From Clostridiales bacterium (GTDB taxonomy: Bacteria; Bacillota; Clostridia; Saccharofermentanales; Saccharofermentanaceae): a DNA stretch of 64,000 nt. Positions within the stretch are counted from its first letter, which is position 1. The number at the start of each line of letters is the position of its first letter. Location of the stretch: NCBI GenBank assembly GCA_017427465.1, contig JAFRST010000036.1:1-64000 (forward strand). Reading direction: 5' to 3'. The position numbers and the translations under genes were made by a program. The notes under the pieces were generated by a model that was not told the origin of the DNA, made no database searches, and saw nothing but the letters and a program-made list of their open reading frames with translations. Positions 36,428 to 45,781 of the stretch are shown here, in pieces.

Positions 36428-37069
36428 TTGGCGGCGAGAAATACAAAAGGCAAGGCGCTGGCCTTAAAGATGTACGATGTTCTGTCAACGGAATTCCCTG
36501 ACAGCACTTGTTCTCTTGAGACAGATCGTCCGGAAAACCTGGCGATCAGAGGTATATTGTCCGCACAATGTACCGACAAAAGGGTTAATATTACTGCAAG
36601 GGAGCTTTTTGAGAAGTTCCCTGATATGAGCGCGATCGCTTCGCAGAATCCGGAGACAATTGCAGCTGTAATTAAGCCGTGCGGCCTTACGGGTTCCAAG
36701 ACTAAGTCTGTCATGGCTTTTGCAAAGAAGATGACGGAAGAATGGGGCGGAGTAGTACCGAATGATACAGAGCTCCTCATGGAAGTTCCCGGCATCGGCA
36801 GGAAGATCGCGAACCTTATTGTAGGTGAGATCTACGGCACGCCGGCAGTTGTTGTAGATACGCACTGCAAGCGCGTGATGAAGAGAGTAGGAATAACAGA
36901 GAGCAGTGACCCCGGCAAAGTCGAGAAGGACATAATGAAGGTATTTCCTGAAAATACATGGATTAAGATCGGACATCTTTCGGTCGATCTCGGAAGAAAG
37001 TATTGTACGGCCCAGTCGCCTAAGTGCGATATGTGTCCTCTTAATTCTTTCTGCGCAAGGAGGATCTGA
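36428..37069 (+). CDS. nth: Endonuclease III
   Basis: 213 residues. Nth removes oxidised pyrimidines and nicks abasic sites. LSAQCTDKRVN, the helix-hairpin-helix MEVPGIGRKIAN with catalytic Lys, and VVDTHCKRV with catalytic Asp are present. Four cysteines with spacing C-x6-C-x2-C-x5-C at the end bind the [4Fe-4S] cluster. The TTG start fits the family N-terminus but its ribosome site (AAAGGA) is only one base away; ATG 36470 is a shorter alternative. Confidence 0.94.
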   Translation: MAARNTKGKALALKMYDVLSTEFPDSTCSLETDRPENLAIRGILSAQCTDKRVNITARELFEKFPDMSAIASQNPETIAAVIKPCGLTGSKTKSVMAFAKKMTEEWGGVVPNDTELLMEVPGIGRKIANLIVGEIYGTPAVVVDTHCKRVMKRVGITESSDPGKVEKDIMKVFPENTWIKIGHLSVDLGRKYCTAQSPKCDMCPLNSFCARRI

Positions 37070-37074
37070 GGCAT

Positions 37075-39252
37075 ATGAGTAATATTCATTTGTCCAATCC
37101 TGTTACCGATCTTTACGGCATCGGCCCTGCGGCAGAAGAAAAGCTCGCCAAGCTCGATATCTATACGATCTATGACCTGATAGCTTTTATTCCTTGGCGT
37201 TACGATGACTGGTCACAGGTAGGTACTATCGCGTCATTTGATATGGGTGATCGTTATGACGATAACCAGGGTTACGATCTGTCATTCAGAGGAACGATAT
37301 CGACCAATCCTTCAGTTAATATTACGAGCCGTAAGAAGCCTCTGTCATTCTTCGTAAGTGACGGCACAGGAAGGATCAAGCTGACCTTCTTTAACTCTCA
37401 ATACCTGGCAGGAAAGTTCTCACTTGGTGATGACTGTTTTGTACATGGCACGGTAACTCTGTTTAATGGCCAGATGCAGATGGTCAATCCATATATCGAG
37501 AAGGCTGAGAAGATCGAAGACGACGCTCTCGTGAGACCCGTATATCACTTAACTGCCGGTGTCACTTCCAATAATATTTCCAAATGGGTAAAGACCGCAC
37601 TTAAGCTCTGCGGCCATGAGCTTTTATCCTGCATTCCCGAGAGGATAGCAAAGGAAAAAGGCTTTGTTTCTCCTCTTGAAGTTTATGAGAAAGCGCATTT
37701 CCCAAGTTCGTTGGAGGAAGCGCGCAAAGCCCGTGAACAATTGGCTTATGAGGAATTGATCCTCTTAGGCATCGGTATGAAGCTTTATAGTGCGGGACAC
37801 GGAGTTAAAGAAGTTGCAGAGCAGGTTATACCCTCCGGTCCTAACGGCATCGACCGCAATATGCTTGCCAGATGGAATCAGATAAAAGGCAATCTGGGAT
37901 TTACTCTGACCGCCGATCAGGCAGCAGCTTTCAGGGAAGTCCAGACTGATCTTATGTCTACTGTTCCTATGAACAGACTCATCCAGGGTGACGTAGGTTC
38001 CGGCAAGACCATGGTCGCGGCTTTGTCGATGATAATTACCGCGCTGATGGGCAAGCAGGCAGTGCTCCTCGCACCTACGTCTGTCCTTGCTTCGCAGCAT
38101 TATAAAACTATCTCAAAGCTCATGGAAAACAGTAGTATGGAGCCCGTGCTTCTCCTTGGCAAGACTAAGCCTTCCGAGAAGCAGGAGATAAAGGCAAAGA
38201 TCGCAGACGGCAGCGCGAGAGTCATTATAGGAACTCATGCGCTCCTCACTGATGACATTGTATTTAAGGATCTTGCGCTGGTCATAGCTGATGAGCAGCA
38301 CCGCTTCGGAGTTAAGCAGCGAGAGAAACTCCTTTTCAAGGATACCGCCAAGGACGGAACAGTTAAGAGCGTCCACAATCTCATAATGACTGCTACGCCT
38401 ATTCCGAGAACTCTTGCTATGGTCATCTATGGAGATATGGCCACATCCGTTATCAGGCAGAAGCCTGCCGGCCGCCGTGAGATCACCACGTGGTTTGTTA
38501 ATTCCAAGAAGAGCAAGGCCATAGAAGAGATGATGAGCGTCAAGCTAGCTGCGGGCGAACAGGTATATATCGTATGTGCCAAGATCGATAAGGATGAGAC
38601 TGAGACAGGCCTTGATGATATGGTCGGCGAGCCTGTCGGAGGAGACGAGTCCGTAACCAGTGTATTTGAGATGAAGAAGCAGATAGATGCTATGAGCAAT
38701 ATCTCGCAGTATAACAGTGCTGTTTTGTACGGATCCATGAAGGAAAAAGATAAGCTTGAGACTATGGAAAGATTCATCTCGGGCGATATTAAGATCCTTA
38801 TATCTACAACAGTCATCGAAGTCGGCGTGGATAACCCGAATGCCAATGTAATGATAATCATGGATGCGGACAGATTCGGACTGTCGACACTCCACCAGTT
38901 AAGAGGCCGTATCGGAAGAGGCGATAAGAAGTCCTTCTGTCTGCTCGTATCTGAATCGAGGTCAGAATTAGCTCTCTCGAGAATGAAGATGATGTGCGAA
39001 TCATCAGACGGCTTTGCTCTCGCAGAAAAAGACCTTGAATTAAGAGGTCCGGGCGACTTCTACGGCACGAGACAGCACGGCATCCCCACGCTCCGCGCGG
39101 CTAACCTTTATACTGATATGAAGATAGCTACAGAGGCGTGTGAAGCCGTCAACAGGATAATCGAAGAAGGCGGGGAAGAAGCCGAGAGACTTAATGATTC
39201 GATCAGGAAGATGTTCGAATTAAGATTTGCAAGAAAGATGGAGCAGATGTAA
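37075..39252 (+). CDS. recG: ATP-dependent DNA helicase RecG
   Basis: 725 residues. RecG reverses stalled replication forks and processes Holliday-like junctions. An N-terminal wedge/OB domain (to ~190) contains SFFVSDGTGRIKLTFFN. Helicase motifs follow: GDVGSGKTMVA (I), ADEQHRFGV (II), MTATPIPRT (III), VIEVGVDNPNA and QLRGRIGRG (VI). The length is a little over the usual. Ribosome site GGAGG. The stop shares a base with the rsmD start. Confidence 0.96.
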   Translation: MSNIHLSNPVTDLYGIGPAAEEKLAKLDIYTIYDLIAFIPWRYDDWSQVGTIASFDMGDRYDDNQGYDLSFRGTISTNPSVNITSRKKPLSFFVSDGTGRIKLTFFNSQYLAGKFSLGDDCFVHGTVTLFNGQMQMVNPYIEKAEKIEDDALVRPVYHLTAGVTSNNISKWVKTALKLCGHELLSCIPERIAKEKGFVSPLEVYEKAHFPSSLEEARKAREQLAYEELILLGIGMKLYSAGHGVKEVAEQVIPSGPNGIDRNMLARWNQIKGNLGFTLTADQAAAFREVQTDLMSTVPMNRLIQGDVGSGKTMVAALSMIITALMGKQAVLLAPTSVLASQHYKTISKLMENSSMEPVLLLGKTKPSEKQEIKAKIADGSARVIIGTHALLTDDIVFKDLALVIADEQHRFGVKQREKLLFKDTAKDGTVKSVHNLIMTATPIPRTLAMVIYGDMATSVIRQKPAGRREITTWFVNSKKSKAIEEMMSVKLAAGEQVYIVCAKIDKDETETGLDDMVGEPVGGDESVTSVFEMKKQIDAMSNISQYNSAVLYGSMKEKDKLETMERFISGDIKILISTTVIEVGVDNPNANVMIIMDADRFGLSTLHQLRGRIGRGDKKSFCLLVSESRSELALSRMKMMCESSDGFALAEKDLELRGPGDFYGTRQHGIPTLRAANLYTDMKIATEACEAVNRIIEEGGEEAERLNDSIRKMFELRFARKMEQM

Positions 39253-39830
39253 TGCCCAGAGTAGTAACCGGAAGATTCAGAGGCGCGATACTGCAGGCGC
39301 CGGAAGGCGATAAGACAAGACCTACGACCGATAAGGTCAAGGAGGCTTTGTTCTCCATTATTCAGGCTTATGTTCCCGGTTCGGAATTCCTGGATCTTTT
39401 TGCAGGATCGGGTCAGATCGGCATTGAGGCTTTGAGCCGCGGCGCCAAGCGTGTCACGCTGGTCGAGAGAAGCGGCCAGGCTGCTGCAGTTATATCCAGA
39501 AATATCACCAAGATCAGGCTCGATGGCTCCGATGAGATAAGGCTCCATAAGAAAAGCGTAGCCCAGGCATTAGAACTCTTAGGGCAGGCGGGCGAGAAAT
39601 TTGATATTATATTCATGGATCCGCCCTACAGGGACGTGCCGGTGAGGCTTGAAGAAGCTGCGAAGCTGATATCTGAATTCGATATGCTCGCTTCAGGCGG
39701 AATGCTCATCGTAGAGCACGACAAAGACTGTGAGATTCCTGAGGAACTTAACGGTCTGAAGCGTGTTCGTTCTTGTAGTTACGGGATTACAGTGATAACA
39801 TTTTTTAAGGACAAAAACGTTGGAGGATAG
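39252..39830 (+). CDS. rsmD: 16S rRNA (guanine-966-N2)-methyltransferase RsmD
   Basis: 192 residues. RsmD methylates G966 of 16S rRNA. It begins MPRVVTGRFRG and shows RPTTDKVKEALF, DLFAGSGQIGIEALSRGA (SAM binding) and the catalytic DPPY. The recG-rsmD-coaD order is common in Bacillota. Confidence 0.95.
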   Translation: MPRVVTGRFRGAILQAPEGDKTRPTTDKVKEALFSIIQAYVPGSEFLDLFAGSGQIGIEALSRGAKRVTLVERSGQAAAVISRNITKIRLDGSDEIRLHKKSVAQALELLGQAGEKFDIIFMDPPYRDVPVRLEEAAKLISEFDMLASGGMLIVEHDKDCEIPEELNGLKRVRSCSYGITVITFFKDKNVGG

Positions 39831-39834
39831 TCGT

Positions 39835-40332
39835 TTGAAGGTAATGCTCTTTCCGGGGACATTCGATCCCTTCACAAGAGGACACAGAGACATAGCAAGA
39901 AGAGCTTCCAGGCTCTGTGATAAGCTTGTCATCGCTGTTATGGAGAACGCTGCCAAGAAGCCGATATTTACTCCTGAAGAACGGGTTGAGCTTATTAAGC
40001 TGTCGCTTAAGAACGATAACCTGGACAATGTTGAAGTCATGGCCTGGGGCGGTCTTTTGGTCGATCTGTACCAGAAGCTCGGCTGCTGTGCTTCCGTAAG
40101 AGGCATCAGATCAGAGTCTGACTTCAGATATGAGTCAGAGCACGCGCTCGCCAACCGCCTGCTTTTCGCAGGATACGACGCAGTGCTCCTGCCTTGCAGA
40201 GACGACCTGTCACTCATCAGTTCTTCGATGGTTAAGGAAGTAGGTTCATACGGCGGAGACATCTCGAAGATGGTTCCTGCTGAGATAATAGATCAAGTTA
40301 AGGAAAAACTTTTGAAAGGAAGGAATTTATAA
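39835..40332 (+). CDS. coaD: Phosphopantetheine adenylyltransferase CoaD
   Basis: 165 residues. CoaD makes dephospho-CoA from 4'-phosphopantetheine and ATP. It begins MKVMLFPGTFDPFTRGH, with the T-x-GH nucleotide motif. RGIRSESDFRYE and ISSSMVKE are further family motifs. TTG 39835 is chosen because GGAGG lies eight bases upstream; a TTG at 39820 would overlap that site. The stop overlaps the next start by one base. Confidence 0.95.
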   Translation: MKVMLFPGTFDPFTRGHRDIARRASRLCDKLVIAVMENAAKKPIFTPEERVELIKLSLKNDNLDNVEVMAWGGLLVDLYQKLGCCASVRGIRSESDFRYESEHALANRLLFAGYDAVLLPCRDDLSLISSSMVKEVGSYGGDISKMVPAEIIDQVKEKLLKGRNL

Positions 40333-40826
40333 TGGAGAACAGCAATTTCAATCAGGGTGGTCAGCGTTATGACGCTATCAAGCATATCGACTATCTTATC
40401 GATATGGTCAGGGATGCATCCAGCGTTCCCTTCTCCGATAAGTGCTCTATCGAGAGAACAGAGACTATCAATTCACTCCAGATCCTTAAAAATAATCTTC
40501 CCGCTGCAGTAGCCCAGTCCAATGATATCGTCGCAAGAGCCCAGGATATCATCAGCACAGCAAGAGAAAAGAATAAGAAGATCATCGACGATGCTAACCG
40601 CATGTATGCCATGAAGGTTAACGATCACGAGATCACAAGAGGCGCTCGTGAAGAAGCTGCCCAGATCATCGCTAATGCTGAGGCTCAGGCTGAAGAACTC
40701 AGAAGAAACGCTCACATCTACGTTAAGTCCTTGCTCGAGAATGTTAATGAGACGCTCTCAGAGAACATGGCTAAGATCCAGACAAACCTTACTGAGATCA
40801 ATACAACTCTTTCTGATTCAGAGTGA
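40332..40826 (+). CDS. Coiled-coil protein (F-type ATPase b subunit-like)
   Basis: 164 residues, no membrane segment. Residues ~50-150 are a long alpha-helical coil (AREKNKKIIDDANRMYAM, AREEAAQIIANAEAQAEELR), the pattern that leads such proteins to be called ATPase- or DivIVA-like. It recurs next to coaD in Clostridia by general knowledge. Function is unknown. Good ribosome site (GGAAGG). A strong terminator follows. Confidence 0.8.
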   Translation: MENSNFNQGGQRYDAIKHIDYLIDMVRDASSVPFSDKCSIERTETINSLQILKNNLPAAVAQSNDIVARAQDIISTAREKNKKIIDDANRMYAMKVNDHEITRGAREEAAQIIANAEAQAEELRRNAHIYVKSLLENVNETLSENMAKIQTNLTEINTTLSDSE

Positions 40827-40869
40827 CGCCAAAAGGTTAACGTTTAAGAACTTTTTTGAAGAAAGCACC

Positions 40870-40903
40870 AGCGGCCGCCTAATGATCAACGCGGCCGCTT
40901 TTT
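40870..40903 (+). terminator. Strong intrinsic terminator
   Basis: AGCGGCCGC and GCGGCCGCT form a perfect 9-bp GC-rich stem followed by TTTTC. It separates the coaD unit from the ATPase-DUF4276-hemW unit, though the next ribosome site begins only five bases later. Confidence 0.85.
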
Positions 40904-40921
40904 CATAGGAGGTATCCTTCC

Positions 40922-42124
40922 ATGATCCTTGGTATTGAGATAGACAACTTCGATGTTTTCGATAAGGACAAAGCCGGAATACTGATAGATGATTTCTTAG
41001 CTGATAAGGAAGCGGGATCGGGTCTTAATGCCCTCCGCGGACTCAACGCGCTGATCGGCCGTAACAGCACCGGTAAGACCTCTTTTATGGGCTGCATGGC
41101 ATTTCTCAAAGATACGATCACTCAAGGGTGCGCCGTCGCTTCCATCACTTACGGCAGACCGGGCTTTGCCAACATGACTATTGATATTACACGTCCTTCC
41201 GAATTCAAAGTCTTCTTCAAGCTCGAAGATGTTAAGACAGGCAAGCCGAAGTATATCCAGTATGAACTCGCCATTACTTCCAACAGATTTAAGAGCCCTG
41301 TGATAGACAGCGAGAAGGTCATCCTCGTGAACTATAACGGCAGTACCCGCGAAGCTCTTACGATACTGGATGTTAAGCAGGGCAACGGCTCGATAATCAA
41401 TCTTGAAGACAGTGATAAGGCGACAGATATCGGTGTGGAAGATGAGCATCTTACCGCGTTGAGTCTTTACGGCAAGATAACCGGATACAGGGATTTTGTT
41501 CTGCTTTATAAAGAGATCTCGCAGTGGTTCTTCTGCAGCTTCTCATCTGAAGAGCAGAGCTCTTACTACTACGAAGGCGGAGCTCCGGGCGGACATAAGC
41601 ATTTGAACAGCACAGGTTCCAACGTAGGTAATGTTCTCGAATATATCAGGATGGAGAATGAGGAAGAATACGAGCGTATCGTAAATGAGATCCAGGATAA
41701 GATCCCAACGATGAAGCGCAAAAAGAATCTTCCGCAGGCACTTAAGGAGAGCCCGGATAAGCTCTTTTTGTATCTGCTCCTTCTGCGCGATAACCATCCG
41801 CGTTCGACTATCTTCATTGAGACTCCCGACAAGGATCTCTATCACGATATGGTCGACGTATTAAGCGATGAGATGCGCGAATACACGATGCATAACCACT
41901 ATTGCCAGATCATGTTCTCAACGCACAATCCGTACATTATTGAGACACTGTCTCCTAAGGAAATTTGGATCTTTGAGCGCACATTCGAAAAGGATGAAGG
42001 TGACATTACGATCCGCTGCGCAGGTGCCGATCCGCTGGTTATGGAGATGTTCCGCCAGGGTGTCGGAATGGGTGCCATCTGGTATGGCGGCCACTTGGAT
42101 TCTAAGACAGAGGATAACGATTGA
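40922..42124 (+). CDS. AAA/OLD-type ATPase of a putative two-gene system
   Basis: 400 residues. It starts at the nucleotide-binding core (ILGIEIDNFDVFD), with Walker A GRNSTGKTS near residue 46. An ABC-like signature region around GGAPGG--HLNSTGSNVGNVL lies near 222-240. The Walker B region is IFIETPDKDLYHDM near 300, and FSTHNPYIIE gives the switch His. In related OLD/AAA_15/AAA_21 proteins the Walker B reads IEEPE; here the catalytic Glu position is Thr. It is followed after 12 bases by a DUF4276-type protein. Such pairs resemble abortive-infection and other ATPase-plus-TOPRIM defence modules; a repair role cannot be excluded. Ribosome site AGGAGG. Confidence 0.8.
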   Translation: MILGIEIDNFDVFDKDKAGILIDDFLADKEAGSGLNALRGLNALIGRNSTGKTSFMGCMAFLKDTITQGCAVASITYGRPGFANMTIDITRPSEFKVFFKLEDVKTGKPKYIQYELAITSNRFKSPVIDSEKVILVNYNGSTREALTILDVKQGNGSIINLEDSDKATDIGVEDEHLTALSLYGKITGYRDFVLLYKEISQWFFCSFSSEEQSSYYYEGGAPGGHKHLNSTGSNVGNVLEYIRMENEEEYERIVNEIQDKIPTMKRKKNLPQALKESPDKLFLYLLLLRDNHPRSTIFIETPDKDLYHDMVDVLSDEMREYTMHNHYCQIMFSTHNPYIIETLSPKEIWIFERTFEKDEGDITIRCAGADPLVMEMFRQGVGMGAIWYGGHLDSKTEDND

Positions 42125-42136
42125 TCAGGTAAGTTT

Positions 42137-42817
42137 ATGCTGATAGAGATACTTTCAGAAGATAAATCCGGAGCAGTCGTTGTAGAACGTCTCGCAGAAC
42201 GGATAGTAGAAAACGAAGGATTGGATGTTGAAGTAAATGTCCATCCCCACAGGGGCTGCGGAAGCCTTCCCAAAGATATGACGGCTAAGCCGCCGAAGTT
42301 CGCAAGTTCGCTCCTGGACCTTTTGCCGTCGGAGCTCCGCGCATATAACAAAGTATATGCCGGCAAGGATCTTATCCTTATAATCGCCATGGACTCAGAT
42401 GACAAGGATCCGCAGGCTTTAAGGCAGGAGATATACAGTGTGGCTTCCAAGTTTGCGCCTGACATAAGAAGCGTTGTGGGTATCAGCACTGAGGAGATCG
42501 AAGCGTGGGTCCTGGGTGACAGGAATGCGATATTAGATGCATATCCTGACTGTAAGAAAGACATCCTCGATTCGTATGAGCAGGATTCAGTCTGCGGCAC
42601 CTGGGAGATCTTATGCAAAGCCATTAGTGAGAACGCTGACGACCTGATCGAGATCGGTTATCCTGCCATAGGCCATTATAAGGCTTTATGGACTGAGACG
42701 ATATCCAGATACATGCTCCCGCAGCATAATGTTTCCCCGAGTTTTAACACATTTAAGATGGCTCTCATTACGGCACTCAAGAACCCTGTCCCAATCTACC
42801 GCAGGCGTGAGTTCTGA
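42137..42817 (+). CDS. DUF4276/TOPRIM-like protein, partner of the ATPase
   Basis: 226 residues. The pattern is DUF4276-like: an N-terminal strand with acidic residue (IEILSEDKSG, where the family has EGxTE), central LIIAMDSDDKD (TOPRIM-like DxD), and the hallmark EEIEAWVLGDRNAI. DUF4276 proteins are thought to be metal-dependent nucleases related to TOPRIM and usually sit beside an ATPase, as here. The assignment rests on motif order and is tentative. The stop TGA overlaps the hemW ATG by one base, so three genes share a transcript. Confidence 0.7.
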   Translation: MLIEILSEDKSGAVVVERLAERIVENEGLDVEVNVHPHRGCGSLPKDMTAKPPKFASSLLDLLPSELRAYNKVYAGKDLILIIAMDSDDKDPQALRQEIYSVASKFAPDIRSVVGISTEEIEAWVLGDRNAILDAYPDCKKDILDSYEQDSVCGTWEILCKAISENADDLIEIGYPAIGHYKALWTETISRYMLPQHNVSPSFNTFKMALITALKNPVPIYRRREF

Positions 42818-44019
42818 TGGCAAGACATATATACGTCCACAACCCTTTTTGCGTGCGCAAATGTCCATACTGTGATTTCTATTCGGTCACGGATTGTTCA
42901 TGCGCAGAGGCATTCTATAAAGCTGCTGTAAGAGAAGTTAAACTGATAGGCTCGGTAACAGATGAGAATACCGGGACTAATCTTTTGACTGATATCGACA
43001 ATAAGGATACAGTCTATTTCGGAGGCGGTACTCCTACTGTTCCTGACAGCAGATTTGTATGTGAATTGCTCGGCGAGATCAAGAAGGCCTTTAACATCGC
43101 TCCTGACGCCGAGATAACGATAGAGGCAAATCCGTCTTCAGTAACATCAGAAAAGCTCACAGAATACCTTCAGGCGGGTTTTAACCGCATATCTCTTGGT
43201 GTGCAGTCTTTAGACGATGAAGTACTTAAGGTTTTGGGAAGACTTCACGATTCTAAGGGTGCTATTGATGCTCTTAAAAAGATCTCTGACGCGGGCTTTA
43301 CGAATATCTCAGCAGACCTTATCACAGGTGTTCCGGGCGAGACTCTTGACGGGATAAAAAGAGACATCGGGACCTTCCGCGATCTCGGAGTCAAACACAT
43401 AAGCACATATTCTCTGATGCTCGAAGAAGACACACCCTTTTACGACAGATATAACAAAACGATAGAAGAATATATCTCACCTGAATTGGAGCGCGAGATG
43501 TACCACGGAACGCGCGCGTTCCTGAATGAATCAGGCTATGAGACATATGAGATATCCAATAGCTGCATGCCGGGATTTAGGAGCATACATAATTCGTCTT
43601 ACTGGAACTCATGTGAGTACTTCGCAATTGGTGCGGGCGCACATGGCTTTTTGGGTGATATGAGATACGGCCACAGAGACGATGTAAGGGCTTACATTGA
43701 AGAAATGAATACGATTACGTCTGATACATACAAAGCCTTTTTAGAGGGCAATGTGAGCGGTCTGAAGTTGCTTTACATCGAAGAGGAACTTAGCAGGGAA
43801 GATAAGATGCGCGAAGTGGCATTCTTAAGGCTCAGGACGTCGGACGGAATACTTCTGGATGAATTCAAAAAAGTGTTCGGCGTAGAGTTCGAAGATGTTT
43901 TCGCTGATGAGGTAAAGACCAACATTGAAAAGGGTTTATTGGAGCGCAAAGAAAGAACGCTCCGTTTAACACGGAGCGGTCTTGATCTTGCTAATGTTGT
44001 AATCAAAGATTTTCTTTAA
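42817..44019 (+). CDS. hemW: Radical SAM heme chaperone HemW
   Basis: 400 residues. HemW (formerly HemN-like) binds heme and a [4Fe-4S] cluster; it is not a coproporphyrinogen oxidase. The cluster motif is Cys12-x3-Cys16-x2-Cys19 (PFCVRKCPYCDFYS). FGGGTPT, EANPSS, RISLGVQS and the C-terminal HemN domain (FLRLRTSDGI) are present. It overlaps the convergent acyl-CoA synthetase gene by four bases. Confidence 0.94.
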   Translation: MARHIYVHNPFCVRKCPYCDFYSVTDCSCAEAFYKAAVREVKLIGSVTDENTGTNLLTDIDNKDTVYFGGGTPTVPDSRFVCELLGEIKKAFNIAPDAEITIEANPSSVTSEKLTEYLQAGFNRISLGVQSLDDEVLKVLGRLHDSKGAIDALKKISDAGFTNISADLITGVPGETLDGIKRDIGTFRDLGVKHISTYSLMLEEDTPFYDRYNKTIEEYISPELEREMYHGTRAFLNESGYETYEISNSCMPGFRSIHNSSYWNSCEYFAIGAGAHGFLGDMRYGHRDDVRAYIEEMNTITSDTYKAFLEGNVSGLKLLYIEEELSREDKMREVAFLRLRTSDGILLDEFKKVFGVEFEDVFADEVKTNIEKGLLERKERTLRLTRSGLDLANVVIKDFL

Positions 44020-45725
44020 AGACTTGTTTTTGCAGCAGCTTCCTGCGCTTCTCTGTACTTGGCTTCGTCAGCCTTTCTGATAGCGGTACGCATGATCTTG
44101 CCGCTTGTAGTCTTAGGAAGTTCATCAACGAACTCGATAACTCTCGGATACTTGTAAGGTGCTGTAGCGTTCTTTACGTGATTCTGGAGTTCCTTTACGA
44201 GCTCGGGTGAAGCCTTCTCCTTGTAAGCCTTTGTAAGGACGATAGTAGCCTTAACTACCTGGCCTCTCATAGGATCAGGAACAGCCGTAACTGCGCACTC
44301 GAGAACTGCATCGTGTGTCATAAGGGCGCTCTCAACCTCGAAAGGTCCGATACGGTAGCCGGAGCACTTGATAACGTCATCGTTTCTTCCTACGAACCAG
44401 ATATAACCTTCAGGATCTCTCCATGCTGTATCGCCTGTGCTGTAGTCTGCGCCGGGCCACTGGTCAGCCATTGCTTCAGGATTCTTGTAGTACTCACGGA
44501 AAAGTCCGATAGGCTTGGAAGATGCGTTCTTGATAACGATATTTCCTACGATACCGTCTTCTACCGGAACACCGCTGTCGTCAAGAAGCTGGATGTCGTA
44601 GATAGGTGTGGGCATGCCTGTAGAACCGGGCTTTACGTCGATCCAGGGGAAGTTTGCGAAAAGAACGCTTCCTTCTGTCTGGCCGAATCCTTCACGGATC
44701 TCAAGACCTGTATATTTCTGCCACTTGTAGAATACTTCAGGATTCAGGGGCTCGCCTGCCATTGAACAGTGCTTGATGGAAGAGAAGTCATATTTAGTGA
44801 GGTCTTCCTGAATGAGATATCTGTAGATCGTGGAAGGTCCGCAGAAAGAGTTGAGCTTGAGTTTTTCCATGATCTCGAGCATTCTTGCTGCCTTGAACTT
44901 CTGTGTATCGTAAGTAACGTTGACTGCACCGCAGATCCACTGTCCGTAGATCTTGCCCCATGCGAACTTTGCCCAGCCGGAGTCAGCCTGTGTTAAGTGC
45001 CTGCAGCCGTCGTAAACCTGCTGCCAGTACTTGGCTGTTACGATGTGGCCTAAAGGCAGTGTGTAATCGTGCAGGATCATCTTAGGCTCGCCTGTTGTGC
45101 CGGATGAGAAGTAGATCAGCATCGGATCGTATGCATGTGTAGCCTCGTCGCCTGTGGGGCGATCGAAAACAGGAGATGCATTATCTATATCATCTGTCAG
45201 AGATCTCCAGCCTTCAGGTGCCTCTCCGATAACGCTGCAGTACTGAACAGTCTTACAGTCGGGGCGTGCCTTGTTAACGTGCTCAATGATCTGCGGATCA
45301 TCAGCGCAAACGATCATCTTAACGTCTGCAGCGTTGCAACGGTATACGATGTCGTGATAAAGGAGCTGGAACGTAGCAGGGATAACCAGAGCACCCAGCT
45401 TGTGAAGACCTACCATCGTGAACCATACTTCAGGACGCTGACGGAGCATCATTAAGACTCTGTCGCCCTTTTTGATTCCTAAGTTCTTGAACATGTTTGC
45501 AACACGGTTGCTCTTCTCGCTTATATCCTTAAATGTGAAATGCTTCTCGTTGCCGTCATCATCGCACCAGATAAGAGCTTCCTGATCAGGAACCTCCTTG
45601 GCATATACATCGACAACGTCAAAACCGAAGTTGAAATCCTCCGGAACATTTATCTTGAAATTCTCTTTAAAATCCTCGTAACTGTCAAAATCAATTCTGT
45701 TTACAAATCTGTTTAATAAGTCCAT
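44016..45725 (-). CDS. AMP-forming acyl-CoA synthetase
   Basis: 569 residues of the acetyl-CoA synthetase/medium-chain acyl-CoA ligase group. It activates a carboxylic acid with ATP and CoA. YFSSGTTGEPKM is the P-loop motif, FGQTEGS the adenine-binding motif, STGDTAWRD and GRNDDVIKCSGYRIGP follow, and PKTTSGKIMR carries the catalytic Lys. The acid chain length cannot be told. Ribosome site AAGGAAA. An XRE-cupin regulator gene lies upstream in the same direction, a common pairing in Clostridia. Confidence 0.92.
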   Translation of the reverse strand: MDLLNRFVNRIDFDSYEDFKENFKINVPEDFNFGFDVVDVYAKEVPDQEALIWCDDDGNEKHFTFKDISEKSNRVANMFKNLGIKKGDRVLMMLRQRPEVWFTMVGLHKLGALVIPATFQLLYHDIVYRCNAADVKMIVCADDPQIIEHVNKARPDCKTVQYCSVIGEAPEGWRSLTDDIDNASPVFDRPTGDEATHAYDPMLIYFSSGTTGEPKMILHDYTLPLGHIVTAKYWQQVYDGCRHLTQADSGWAKFAWGKIYGQWICGAVNVTYDTQKFKAARMLEIMEKLKLNSFCGPSTIYRYLIQEDLTKYDFSSIKHCSMAGEPLNPEVFYKWQKYTGLEIREGFGQTEGSVLFANFPWIDVKPGSTGMPTPIYDIQLLDDSGVPVEDGIVGNIVIKNASSKPIGLFREYYKNPEAMADQWPGADYSTGDTAWRDPEGYIWFVGRNDDVIKCSGYRIGPFEVESALMTHDAVLECAVTAVPDPMRGQVVKATIVLTKAYKEKASPELVKELQNHVKNATAPYKYPRVIEFVDELPKTTSGKIMRTAIRKADEAKYREAQEAAAKTSL

Positions 45726-45781
45726 GGGTATATATTTCCTTTTCTACTTCAATTTTTTGACCTTGGGGTAGAACTGCTAAA

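Noticed and set aside
40870-40903. NotI-like palindromes GCGGCCGC considered as a mobile-element end
   Set aside because: The two copies are the arms of a terminator hairpin with T run; no target duplication or transposase nearby.
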